Shown here: positions 1 through 7,963 of the stretch, piece after piece
Position numbering within the stretch: position 1 is the stretch's first letter
Layout of the letters: the number at the start of each line of letters is the position of its first letter
Assembly: GCA_900546495.1 (NCBI GenBank)
Contig: URDN01000003.1
Location: 1 to 64,000 of the forward strand
Length of the DNA stretch: 64,000 bases
Reading direction: 5' to 3'
Source: an uncultured Lachnospiraceae bacterium
GTDB taxonomy: Bacteria > Bacillota > Clostridia > Lachnospirales > Lachnospiraceae
The notes under the pieces: model-generated
What the model saw: only the letters and a program-made list of their open reading frames with translations
Told to the model about the DNA's origin: nothing
The model's database searches: none
Translations under genes and position numbers: made by a program

Positions 1-55
1 AACCTATGATTTTATCATCAATCTGAGAGGTTTACACAGAATAATTTACACTACC

Positions 56-81
56 AAAGGAGCCGAAAATGGCTCCTTTTT
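56..81 (+). terminator. Rho-independent terminator of a gene left of the window
   Basis: A 9-bp stem (AAAGGAGCC / GGCTCCTTT) closes a 6-base loop and runs into TTT on the + strand. The T-run is on the + strand, so it would end a transcript entering from outside the window. Its 3' edge touches the stop codon of the convergent acetyltransferase. The first 55 bases hold no recognisable gene. Confidence 0.75.
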
Positions 82-562
82 AAAATGTAATACGCATCTG
101 ATACCATTCTGCGCCGCCATGATCGGATTCAGAAAGTCCTTCATTTACAAAACCGAATTTTGCATAGTAGTGCAGCAATTTTTCTTTGCAGGTCAGAACA
201 AGTCCTTTTCGGCCCTGCGCTTTTGCGTCTGCAATGCAGGATTTGATCAGTTCACCGGCATAGCCATGTTTGCGATAATCAGGAATCGTATTTACACCAA
301 AAATCATCTGCCATGCGCCGTTAGGGTTGTGCAGGGAAGCGTCATGGAACATTTCGTCGGTCAGAGTTTCTTCATCTGTTACAAATCCATCCACAAAGGC
401 AATGAGTTTATCTTCATCAAACATCAACCAGAAATGGTCGTTATAATATGTCAGTCGTTTGGAAAATTCTTCTCTGGAAGCCGCTTCTGCCGCTGGAAAA
501 CATTCTGCTTCCACAGCAGTGATCGCATTTAAGTCATTCATAGTAGCAGTTCGTATGGTCAT
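80..562 (-). CDS. GNAT family N-acetyltransferase (AANAT-like)
   Basis: This 160-residue protein is a single GNAT domain, which transfers an acetyl group from acetyl-CoA to an amine; the substrate is not predictable. The acetyl-CoA pyrophosphate loop is visible as RKHGYA at residues 97-102 after a beta strand with IFGVNTIPDYR, and the C-terminal HYYAKFGF (131-138) is the usual beta5-alpha4 segment of the fold. The length is typical of one-domain GNAT proteins. It is convergent with whatever lies to the left and divergent from the metallo-beta-lactamase gene, so it is probably monocistronic. The gene assignment is firm at family level; the overall look resembles arylalkylamine-acetyltransferase-like members, but no substrate should be assumed. 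Confidence 0.85.
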   Translation of the reverse strand: MTIRTATMNDLNAITAVEAECFPAAEAASREEFSKRLTYYNDHFWLMFDEDKLIAFVDGFVTDEETLTDEMFHDASLHNPNGAWQMIFGVNTIPDYRKHGYAGELIKSCIADAKAQGRKGLVLTCKEKLLHYYAKFGFVNEGLSESDHGGAEWYQMRITF

Positions 563-712
563 TTTTTCACCTCAAAAATATTTTAGTATCATGTTTGTCT
601 ATTATAACATTGCATGTTGGCAATGTGTAGTAGAGGAATGGAAAAAATATGTATTTGCAAATCATATGTGTTATAATAACCCTATAGTTTTTGGATTCAG
701 AAGGAGAAAATT

Positions 713-1513
713 ATGGAACTCACAATGCTTGGAACCGGAAGTGCGCTTGTGACGGAGTGCTACAACACCTGCTTTGTATTACAGGAAGATCAGCAATATT
801 TTATGGTAGACGGTGGTGGAGGAAGTACGATACTGCATCAGTTAAAACACGCCGGAATCAACTGGAAGGACATCAAAACCATTTTTGTGACGCACAAGCA
901 TATTGATCATATTACCGGTATCATTTGGATGTTGCGTATGATCTGTCAGCACATGAGACAGGGCGAATATGAAGGTGAGGCCACGGTCTATGCGCATGAA
1001 GAATTGATTGAACTGCTGAAAAATCTGGCAGTGAAACTTCTGCAAAAGAAAGATGTTGCGTTTATTGGAAAACGACTGCATCTCATTCCCGTTGCAGATG
1101 ATGAGTCTGTCAGCATTTTATCTAAAAAAGTTACGTTCTTCGATATCCAGTCAACGAAAGCGAAACAATTCGGTTTCTGCATGGAACTTGGTAATGGAGA
1201 AAAACTTACCTGTTGCGGTGATGAGCCATATAATCCATGTGAAAAACAGTTTGCAGAGAACAGCACATGGTTATTGCATGAAGCATTTTGTCTGGAGAGC
1301 GAAGCAGATATTTTTCATCCGTATGAAAAGCATCATTCCACAGTGGCAGATGCAAGCAAACTGGCAGAAGAATTGCATGTAAAAAATCTGTTGTTATATC
1401 ATACGGAAGACATAAATCTGCTACGAAGAAAAGAACTTTATCAAAATGAAGGACGAAAGTATTTCAATGGAATTATTTTTGTGCCGGAAGATTTAGAGAC
1501 GCTGGTTCTCTAA
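713..1513 (+). CDS. Metallo-beta-lactamase fold hydrolase (RNase Z-like)
   Basis: The 266-residue product carries the metal-binding signature HKHIDH at residues 61-66, preceded by a beta strand ending in VT, as in the RNase Z/ElaC-like branch of the metallo-beta-lactamase superfamily. Further ligands are suggested by CCGDEPYNP and by HEAFC and KHHSTVADA in the second half. A good Shine-Dalgarno (AGAAGGAG) sits just before the ATG. The protein is shorter than true tRNase Z (about 300 residues) and lacks an obvious exosite arm, so tRNA 3' processing is not established; it may be a small phosphodiesterase. It is followed after 110 bases by the YfcE-like gene, also a predicted phosphodiesterase. 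Cytoplasmic, with no signal peptide. Confidence 0.85.
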   Translation: MELTMLGTGSALVTECYNTCFVLQEDQQYFMVDGGGGSTILHQLKHAGINWKDIKTIFVTHKHIDHITGIIWMLRMICQHMRQGEYEGEATVYAHEELIELLKNLAVKLLQKKDVAFIGKRLHLIPVADDESVSILSKKVTFFDIQSTKAKQFGFCMELGNGEKLTCCGDEPYNPCEKQFAENSTWLLHEAFCLESEADIFHPYEKHHSTVADASKLAEELHVKNLLLYHTEDINLLRRKELYQNEGRKYFNGIIFVPEDLETLVL

Positions 1514-1623
1514 AGAAAATAGAAGGAAACGTTATCTAGTCACTATTTTTATAAAAACAAAAAGAACATAAACATAATAATATAGATAGACTTAATAAAT
1601 ACGATACGTGGAGGATATTATTT

Positions 1624-2169
1624 ATGAAATGGATGATCGCATCAGATATTCATGGATCAGCATATTATTGCAGAGAATTGCTGGAAGCATACGACAGAGA
1701 AAAAGCAGACCGGTTATTATTGCTTGGTGACATTTTGTACCATGGCCCCAGAAATGATCTGCCAAAAGACTACAATCCAAAGGAAGTGATCGCACTTTTA
1801 AATCAACACAAACAGGATATTCTCTGTGTGCGGGGAAATTGTGATACAGAAGTAGACCAGATGGTGCTGGAGTTCCCGGTTCTGGCAGATTATTGTGTAA
1901 TCGCAGATGAGAAAAATATAATTTATGCCACACATGGTCATCATTTTAATGAGGGCAATCTGCCACCTCTTCAGAAAGGAGACATTTTACTGAATGGACA
2001 TACCCATATACCAAAATGTGTGGAACATCCGGATTATATTTACATGAATCCCGGATCTGTTTCTATTCCAAAAGAGGAAAGTTGGCATGGATATATGATA
2101 TATGAAAATGGCAAATTTATATGGAAAAATTTACAGGGAACAGAACAGATGCGGTATTGCTTTAACTGA
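1624..2169 (+). CDS. yfcE: YfcE/MJ0936-type metallophosphodiesterase
   Basis: The 181-residue protein shows all metallophosphoesterase blocks in order: SDIHG at residues 7-11, LGDILYHGP at 34-42, RGNCD at 70-74, THGHHF at 103-108 and NGHTHIP at 124-130. These residues bind two metal ions. Length matches the YfcE family, small cytosolic enzymes that hydrolyse phosphodiesters in vitro and have no settled natural substrate. The ATG is preceded by GTGGAGG. It lies downstream of the metallo-beta-lactamase gene with a 110-base gap that shows no clear promoter, and is convergent with argG. A terminator hairpin follows on the way to argG. Confidence 0.9.
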   Translation: MKWMIASDIHGSAYYCRELLEAYDREKADRLLLLGDILYHGPRNDLPKDYNPKEVIALLNQHKQDILCVRGNCDTEVDQMVLEFPVLADYCVIADEKNIIYATHGHHFNEGNLPPLQKGDILLNGHTHIPKCVEHPDYIYMNPGSVSIPKEESWHGYMIYENGKFIWKNLQGTEQMRYCFN

Positions 2170-2243
2170 TTCTTGCATGCAAACTTTAATTTTCTTTGGC
2201 AAGGCAGACATTACATTGAAAGAGGATTGATTTCTACGATAAA

Positions 2244-2298
2244 TAAAAGCCCCGGCAGCAGAGTGATAAGAACATTCTGTTACCGGGGAAAATTTTTG
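2244..2298. terminator. Bidirectional terminator between yfcE and argG
   Basis: A GC-rich stem CCCCGG (2250-2255) / CCGGGG (2283-2288) with further inner pairing (CAGA/TCTG) is flanked by A-rich sequence on the left and AAAATTTTT on the right. It can therefore end both the + strand yfcE transcript and the - strand argG transcript, which converge here. Confidence 0.75.
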
Positions 2299-2339
2299 AA
2301 CTGTCGTTCAAGAAGTTATCGTTTGTGCAAAGCACAAAT

Positions 2340-3566
2340 TTATTTCTGGTTTTCTTTTGCCAGTTCCTGCATTCTCATTGCACGAACTTTTAACGGCAGA
2401 CCGAATAATGTAATGAATCCATCTGCATCGTGATGATCGTAAAGGTCACCGGTTGTAAAGCTTGCCAGAGACTCACTGTATAAGGAGTATGGAGAAGTAG
2501 TGCCAGCTTTGATGATGTTTCCTTTATAAAGTTTGAATTTAACTTCACCGGTTACATATTTCTGAGTGGATTCTACAAATGCCTGAACTGCCTCACGAAG
2601 CGGTGTGAACCATTTTCCTTCGTATACAATCTGAGCCATGCGGTTACCCATATCTTTCTTGACATCCATAGTAGCACGGTCAAGAGTCAGCTCCTCTAAC
2701 TGTTTCTGAGCCTCAAGTAAGATTGTTCCGCCAGGAGTCTCATATACACCACGGGATTTCATACCAACGACACGGTTCTCAACGATATCAATGATACCGA
2801 TACCATGTTTTCCACCAAGACGGTTCAGCTCACGGATGATATCAGCAACTTTCATTTCTTTTCCATTTACTGTTTTTGGAACACCAGACTCAAATGTCAT
2901 AGTAACGTATTCCGGTTCATCCGGTGCTTTCTCCGGAGAAACACCTAATACAAGAAGGTGATCGTAGTTCGGCTCATTTGCCGGATTCTCCAGCTCCAGT
3001 CCCTCATGGCTGATGTGCCATAAGTTACAGTCACGGCTGTAGCTCTGATCCATAGCGAATGGGAGATCAATGCCATGTGCTTTACAGTATTCAACTTCGC
3101 CTTCACGGGAATCAATGGTCCACTTCGGATCACGCCAAGGAGCAATGATCTTGATATCCGGAGCAAGTGCTTTGATGGAAAGCTCAAAACGGATCTGATC
3201 ATTTCCTTTTCCGGTAGCACCGTGGCAAATCGCAACAGCGCCTTCTTTTCTTGCAATCTCAACTAATTTTTTTGCAATACCCGGACGTGCCATAGCAGTA
3301 CCAAGTAAATATTTGTTCTCATATACAGCACCGGCCTGAACGCAAGGAATGATGTAATCCTCTGCAAATTCATCACAGATATCTTCGATATATAATTTAG
3401 CAGCTCCTGAGTACTGAGCACGCTCCTCAAGTCCTTCTAACTCTTTGCCCTGTCCACAGTCGATACAGCAGCATACTACATCATAGTCATAGGTCTCTTT
3501 TAACCATGGGATGATTGCTGTTGTGTCAAGTCCGCCGGAATATGCTAAAATAACTTTTTCTTTCAT
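2340..3566 (-). CDS. argG: Argininosuccinate synthase
   Basis: The enzyme joins citrulline and aspartate with ATP to form argininosuccinate, the penultimate step of arginine synthesis. The 408-residue length and the N-terminal ATP pyrophosphatase motif AYSGGLDT (residues 8-15) are diagnostic; EVEYCKAHGIDLPF and YSRDCNLWHIS are further conserved family segments. The start is supported by a Shine-Dalgarno AAAGGAA upstream on the minus strand. It is divergent from argC, and the intervening 462 bases contain a promoter for argG with an ARG-box-like palindrome just downstream of the predicted start point. argH, which would complete the pathway, is not in the window. Confidence 0.97.
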   Translation of the reverse strand: MKEKVILAYSGGLDTTAIIPWLKETYDYDVVCCCIDCGQGKELEGLEERAQYSGAAKLYIEDICDEFAEDYIIPCVQAGAVYENKYLLGTAMARPGIAKKLVEIARKEGAVAICHGATGKGNDQIRFELSIKALAPDIKIIAPWRDPKWTIDSREGEVEYCKAHGIDLPFAMDQSYSRDCNLWHISHEGLELENPANEPNYDHLLVLGVSPEKAPDEPEYVTMTFESGVPKTVNGKEMKVADIIRELNRLGGKHGIGIIDIVENRVVGMKSRGVYETPGGTILLEAQKQLEELTLDRATMDVKKDMGNRMAQIVYEGKWFTPLREAVQAFVESTQKYVTGEVKFKLYKGNIIKAGTTSPYSLYSESLASFTTGDLYDHHDADGFITLFGLPLKVRAMRMQELAKENQK

Positions 3567-3654
3567 TGTAATTGTTCCTTTCTCTTCTTATCGTTATGCA
3601 GATCCGCTCATTGAATGAATTTCTTTCTTTATGGAAAGATGACGAACCTTATCA

Positions 3655-3672
3655 TCTGAATATTTATTCTGA
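3655..3672. promoter_or_regulatory. ARG box (candidate ArgR/AhrC operator) for argG
   Basis: TCTGAATATTTATTCTGA matches 17 of 18 positions of the ArgR/AhrC operator consensus TNTGAATWWWWATTCANW (established for Bacillus and E. coli). It lies about 25 bases downstream of the predicted argG transcription start, a position expected to repress in the presence of arginine. A weaker half-site (TTGAATGAATT) lies at about 3611-3621. Confidence 0.7.
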
Positions 3673-3705
3673 AAACAAATTCATCTTTTGTTTTCGACCT
3701 GATTC

Positions 3706-3734
3706 ATCATACTACAATCAGAATAAGAATGCAA
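3706..3734 (-). promoter_or_regulatory. Promoter of argG
   Basis: Read on the minus strand: TTGCAT, a 17-base spacer, then TATGAT, close to the sigma-A consensus. Transcription would start near 3699, giving a leader of about 130 bases that includes the ARG box at 3655-3672. Confidence 0.55.
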
Positions 3735-3816
3735 GTGTAAATTTATACATATTTTGCTTATAAAAATACATCTTTTTATTCAGGACGCACAGAACGGCAA
3801 AAAAAGGAAAAAGTCC

Positions 3817-3937
3817 TTTTCATTTGAAAAAACTTGTGTTATTATTTGATGCAGAGTGAAAATAGTCAGTGAAATGCAGAATGAATAAAAATCTGAATAT
3901 GTGCATAAATATTCAACGTGGTGTATAAAATATGCAC
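3817..3937 (+). promoter_or_regulatory. argC operon control region: promoter candidate and ARG boxes
   Basis: A possible promoter TTTTCA-17-TATTAT ends at 3845. Downstream lie a weak ARG-box-like site (3880-3897), a good one (TGTGCATAAATATTCAAC, 3900-3917, 16 of 18 matches to the ArgR consensus) and a third imperfect palindrome GTGTATA-AAA-TATGCAC (3921-3937). Tandem boxes fit the hexameric ArgR repressor. The outer pair TGTGCAT (3900-3906) and ATGCACA (3931-3937) also form an inverted repeat. The rest of the 462-base argG-argC gap holds no further gene. Confidence 0.55.
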
Positions 3938-4028
3938 ATTAAAAAATCAATACTTTACGAATTGCATGAGAAGTATTATTATAAGAAACAGTTCATTTGA
4001 CTTAAAACAGAAATTAAGGAGGCTGCAA

Positions 4029-5084
4029 ATGATTAAAGCAGGTATTATCGGAGCAACAGGTTATGCAGGAGCAGAACTTGTACGAATTCTGATGGGACAT
4101 AAAGAAGTAGAGATTGTCTGGTACGGATCCAGAAGTTATATTGACCAAAAATATGCATCGGTATATCACAATATGTTTGAGATTGTAGATGCGACATGTC
4201 TGGATGATAATATGGAAGCTCTCTGCGAACAGGTAGACGTGATTTTTACTGCGACACCGCAGGGATTTCTGGCATCTGTTCTGACAGAGGAGATTTTATC
4301 CAAGACAAAGATCGTGGATCTGAGTGCAGATTTCCGTATCAAAGATGTTGCTACTTATGAAAAATGGTACAAGATCGAACATAAGAGCCCACAGTTTATT
4401 GAGGAAGCGGTTTATGGTCTGTGCGAGATCAACCGTGACAAAGTGAAAGGTGCCCGTCTGGTGGCAAATCCGGGATGTTATACAACCTGTTCTATTTTAA
4501 CTGCTTATCCGCTGGTAAAAGAAGGACTAATCGATCCGGATACGCTGATCATCGATGCAAAATCCGGTACTTCCGGAGCTGGCCGTGGTGCAAAAGTGGC
4601 AAATCTGTTCTGTGAAGTGAATGAAAATATGAAAGCATACGGTGTGGCAACACATCGTCATACCCCGGAAATTGAGGAGCAGCTTGGCTATGCGGCTGGC
4701 AAAGAGATCGTGATCAATTTTACACCGCATCTTGTTCCGATGAACCGTGGTATTCTGGCAACAGAATATGCAACCTTAAACAGAAAAGCAGACGGTTCCC
4801 TTCCTGCTTATGAAGAAGTAAAAGCTGCTTATGACAAATATTATGCGAACGAGAAATTTGTTCGTGTCCTGGAAAAAGACGTTGTGCCTGAGACAAAATG
4901 GGTGGAAGGCAGCAATTATGTGGATGTTAATTTCAAGATTGATGAGCGTACCGGCAGAGTCGTTATGATGGGAGCTCTTGATAATCTTGTGAAAGGTGCT
5001 GCGGGACAGGCAGTTCAGAATATGAACCTGTTGTTTGGTCTGGATGAAAGCGAAGGATTGAATCTTGTTCCAATGTTCCCGTAA
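4029..5084 (+). CDS. argC: N-acetyl-gamma-glutamyl-phosphate reductase
   Basis: ArgC reduces N-acetylglutamyl-phosphate to the semialdehyde with NADPH, the third step of arginine synthesis. The N-terminus shows the dinucleotide-binding motif GATGYAG (residues 8-14), and the active-site cysteine is C150 in NPGCYTT. I chose the ATG at 4029 because AAGGAGG stands 7-8 bases upstream and the family begins at this point; an in-frame upstream ATG at 3918 would add 37 residues that do not resemble ArgC and would overlap the ARG boxes. The 351-residue length is normal. It is the first gene of a + strand cluster argC-GNAT-argJ-argB-argD. Confidence 0.95.
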   Translation: MIKAGIIGATGYAGAELVRILMGHKEVEIVWYGSRSYIDQKYASVYHNMFEIVDATCLDDNMEALCEQVDVIFTATPQGFLASVLTEEILSKTKIVDLSADFRIKDVATYEKWYKIEHKSPQFIEEAVYGLCEINRDKVKGARLVANPGCYTTCSILTAYPLVKEGLIDPDTLIIDAKSGTSGAGRGAKVANLFCEVNENMKAYGVATHRHTPEIEEQLGYAAGKEIVINFTPHLVPMNRGILATEYATLNRKADGSLPAYEEVKAAYDKYYANEKFVRVLEKDVVPETKWVEGSNYVDVNFKIDERTGRVVMMGALDNLVKGAAGQAVQNMNLLFGLDESEGLNLVPMFP

Positions 5085-5116
5085 ATATGTAAATACATGG
5101 AAGGAAACAGGATTTT

Positions 5117-5569
5117 ATGAAAATAAAAATTCGTCCGATGACGATTGAAGATTACGATGAAGTATATGCGCTGTGGATGACGATCAAAGGATTTGGTATC
5201 CGAAGCATAGATGATTCCAGAGAGGGGACGGAGCGTTTCCTGAAACGGAATCCTACCACAAGTATCGTGGCGGAGGCAGATGGAAAGCTTGTTGGCGCAA
5301 TCTTGTGTGGACATGACGGCAGAACCGGGTGTTTTTATCATGTATGCGTAAATGAAGCATATCGTAACCGCGGTATCGGAAAGCAGATGGCAACCGCAGC
5401 AATGCGTGCCTTACAGCGTGAGCAGATCAACAAAGTCAATCTGATCGCATTTAAAAAAAATGAACTTGGAAATCAGTTCTGGCAGGAAGAAGGCTGGAAA
5501 ATGAGAGCTGATGTGAATTATTATGACTTTGTTTTGAATGATGAAAATATTACAAAATTCAATGAATAA
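5117..5569 (+). CDS. GNAT acetyltransferase inside the arginine operon
   Basis: A 150-residue single-domain GNAT protein. The acetyl-CoA loop is RNRGIGKQ at residues 83-90 after FYHVCVNEAY, and the C-terminal FWQEEGWKMR segment is typical of the fold. It begins 33 bases after argC and precedes argJ in the same direction, so it is probably co-transcribed with arginine genes. Its position suggests a role in acetylating glutamate (an ArgA-like priming step) or another step of the acetyl cycle, but this is inference: general GNATs (RimI-like) look similar at this length and no substrate residue can be assigned by eye. Confidence 0.8.
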   Translation: MKIKIRPMTIEDYDEVYALWMTIKGFGIRSIDDSREGTERFLKRNPTTSIVAEADGKLVGAILCGHDGRTGCFYHVCVNEAYRNRGIGKQMATAAMRALQREQINKVNLIAFKKNELGNQFWQEEGWKMRADVNYYDFVLNDENITKFNE

Positions 5570-5694
5570 GAAGCAATGTTGTTAAACAAATCATCAAACG
5601 CATTTTCAGATGAAAAAGATAAAAATAACAGATATAAAGGTACCGGATATATATTGAAACATATGTGGCAGGTATCTCACAGGAGGATTGGATC

Positions 5695-6918
5695 ATGAAA
5701 CAGATTACAGGTGGCGCGACAGCGGCAAAAGGATTTCAGGCAGCCTGCACCGCTGCGGGGATCAAATATGAAAATCGTACCGATATGGCAATGCTTTACA
5801 GCCATGTACCATGTCGTGTGGCAGGAACATTTACGACAAATCTTGTAAAGGCGGCACCGGTACTCTGGGATCGGGATATCGTAAAAAACAGTGAATATGC
5901 ACAGGCTGTTGTTGTTAACGCAGGAATTGCCAATGCATGTACCGGGCAGGAAGGCTTAGATTACTGCCAGAAGACAGCAGATCAGGCAGCAAAAGTCTTG
6001 AGAATCCCGGCAAATGCCGTTTGTGTTGCATCTACCGGTGTTATTGGAAAACAGCTTCCAATCGACCGTATCATGGCAGGTGTTGAGGCATTGGTGCCAA
6101 AGCTTGCAGATGGTGTGGAAGCAGGAAATGCAGCTGCAAAGGCCATTATGACCACAGATACCCATGAAAAAGAAGTGGCAGTGGAATTTGAAGTTGGTGG
6201 AAAAACCGTTACCATCGGCGGTATGTGCAAAGGTTCCGGTATGATTCATCCGAATATGTGCACCATGCTTGCTTTTGTGACAACTGATCTGGCAATTTCC
6301 AAAGAATTATTACAGGAAGCGCTTTCTGCCAATGTCAAAGATACTTTCAATATGATCTCAGTTGACGGAGATACTTCCACAAATGATACCTTACTTTTAA
6401 TGGCAAACGGCTTAGCAGGAAATCCGGAGATTACAGAAAAAGGTGCAGATTATGATGCGTTCTGTGAAGCACTGAATTTTGTCAACACAACACTGGCAAA
6501 AATGATGGCTGGAGACGGTGAAGGCGCAACCGCATTATTTGAAGTAACTGTTGTCAATGCAGAGACAAAAGAGCAGGCGCAGATACTTGCAAAATCTGTG
6601 ATCTGTTCCAGTCTGACGAAAGCAGCTATTTTCGGTCATGATGCAAACTGGGGAAGAATCCTCTGCGCCATGGGATATTCCGGAGCAACTTTTGAACCGG
6701 ACAAAGTAGATCTGTATTTTGAGAGTAAAGGCGGCAAGATTAAACTAATTGAAAATGGTGTTGCACTTAATTACAGTGAGGAAGAAGCAACAAAAATCTT
6801 ATCAGAGCCAGAAGTAACTGCCATCGCAGATCTGAAACTTGGCGATGCACAGGGAACTGCATGGGGCTGTGATCTGAGCTATGATTACGTAAAAATCAAT
6901 GCGGATTATCGGTCATAA
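5695..6918 (+). CDS. argJ: Glutamate N-acetyltransferase / amino-acid acetyltransferase (ornithine acetyltransferase)
   Basis: ArgJ recycles the acetyl group from N-acetylornithine to glutamate; many Gram-positive forms also make acetylglutamate from acetyl-CoA. The autoprocessing site is visible: KGSGMIHPNMCTMLAF contains the nucleophile T190, where the precursor cleaves into alpha and beta chains. The ATG at 5695 is chosen because AGGAGG lies 8 bases upstream and the first residues MKQITGGATAAKGF match the family start; an in-frame upstream ATG at 5665 has no such site. Product 407 residues, normal for the family. It follows the GNAT gene after 125 bases and precedes argB. Confidence 0.96.
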   Translation: MKQITGGATAAKGFQAACTAAGIKYENRTDMAMLYSHVPCRVAGTFTTNLVKAAPVLWDRDIVKNSEYAQAVVVNAGIANACTGQEGLDYCQKTADQAAKVLRIPANAVCVASTGVIGKQLPIDRIMAGVEALVPKLADGVEAGNAAAKAIMTTDTHEKEVAVEFEVGGKTVTIGGMCKGSGMIHPNMCTMLAFVTTDLAISKELLQEALSANVKDTFNMISVDGDTSTNDTLLLMANGLAGNPEITEKGADYDAFCEALNFVNTTLAKMMAGDGEGATALFEVTVVNAETKEQAQILAKSVICSSLTKAAIFGHDANWGRILCAMGYSGATFEPDKVDLYFESKGGKIKLIENGVALNYSEEEATKILSEPEVTAIADLKLGDAQGTAWGCDLSYDYVKINADYRS

Positions 6919-7063
6919 TATACAGATGCTCTGAACCGTTATATTAAAATATGTGAGAGTGTATAGATCAGCTTTTTGTTATGAAACAAATGTTGATTTG
7001 ACAGACAAATTAAGAAATAATGATACATAGTAAAAAAGTGATTTGTTACAGGAGGACAGATAA

Positions 7064-7963
7064 ATGAACGAAGATAAATACAAAGCATTACGGGCGAAAG
7101 CCGAGGTGCTGATTGAGGCTTTACCATATATCCAGCGTTTTAACCGCCGGATCATTGTCGTAAAATACGGTGGAAGTGCCATGCTGGATGAAGAATTAAA
7201 ACAGCGTGTTATTCAGGATGTCACATTATTGAAACTGGTTGGTTTCAAACCGATCATCGTGCATGGTGGTGGAAAAGAAATCAGCAAATGGGTAGCAAAA
7301 GCCGGAATGGAACCGGAATTTGTAAATGGTCTGAGAAAAACAGATGCAGAGACAATGGAAATCGCAGAAATGGTACTTGGAAAGGTTGGAAAATCTCTGG
7401 TATCCATGGTAGAAAAACTTGGAGTTCAGGCTGTCAGCATCAGTGGCAAAGACGGTGGGTTACTGAAAGTTGAGAAAAAATTATCTCAGGGACAGGATAT
7501 CGGATTTGTCGGCGATGTAAAATCTGTAGATCCAAAGATCTTATTTGATCTGTTAGAGAAAGATTTTCTTCCAATCGTATGCCCAATCGGTCTGGATGAT
7601 GATTATCAAACTTATAATATTAATGCAGATGATGCGGCATGTGCGATTGCAACAGCAGTTCATGCGGAAAAACTTGCATTTTTAACAGACATCGAGGGTG
7701 TTTACCGTGATCCGAAAGATCCGTCTACACTGATTTCTGAACTGACAGTTTCTGAAGCAAAAGACCTGCTTGACAGCGGTTATGTTGTTGGTGGTATGCT
7801 TCCGAAATTAAATAACTGCATCCATGCAGTAGAAAACGGTGTTTCTAGAGTTCATATCTTAGACGGACGTATGGCTCACTGCCTGTTGTTGGAAATTTTC
7901 ACAAACAAAGGAATCGGTACCGCGATCCTTGGAGATGAGGAGGCAAGATTTGACCATGAATAA
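7064..7963 (+). CDS. argB: Acetylglutamate kinase
   Basis: ArgB phosphorylates N-acetylglutamate, the committed and usually arginine-inhibited step in organisms with ArgJ. The 299-residue protein shows the amino-acid kinase signatures VVKYGGSAM at residues 32-40 and VHGGGKEIS, and the nucleotide-binding AFLTDIEGVYRD segment. The N-terminal extension MNEDKYKALRAKAEVL is the helix associated with the hexameric, arginine-sensitive type, which suggests feedback control. A strong ribosome site (GGAGG) precedes the ATG. The gene overlaps the start of argD by 8 bases, indicating translational coupling. Confidence 0.97.
   Translation: MNEDKYKALRAKAEVLIEALPYIQRFNRRIIVVKYGGSAMLDEELKQRVIQDVTLLKLVGFKPIIVHGGGKEISKWVAKAGMEPEFVNGLRKTDAETMEIAEMVLGKVGKSLVSMVEKLGVQAVSISGKDGGLLKVEKKLSQGQDIGFVGDVKSVDPKILFDLLEKDFLPIVCPIGLDDDYQTYNINADDAACAIATAVHAEKLAFLTDIEGVYRDPKDPSTLISELTVSEAKDLLDSGYVVGGMLPKLNNCIHAVENGVSRVHILDGRMAHCLLLEIFTNKGIGTAILGDEEARFDHE

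Noticed and set aside
3802..3820. AAAAGGA-aaaag-TCCTTTT hairpin upstream of argC
   Set aside because: Its stem is AT-rich and only seven base pairs; it sits in front of the promoter rather than after a gene, so I do not call it a terminator.
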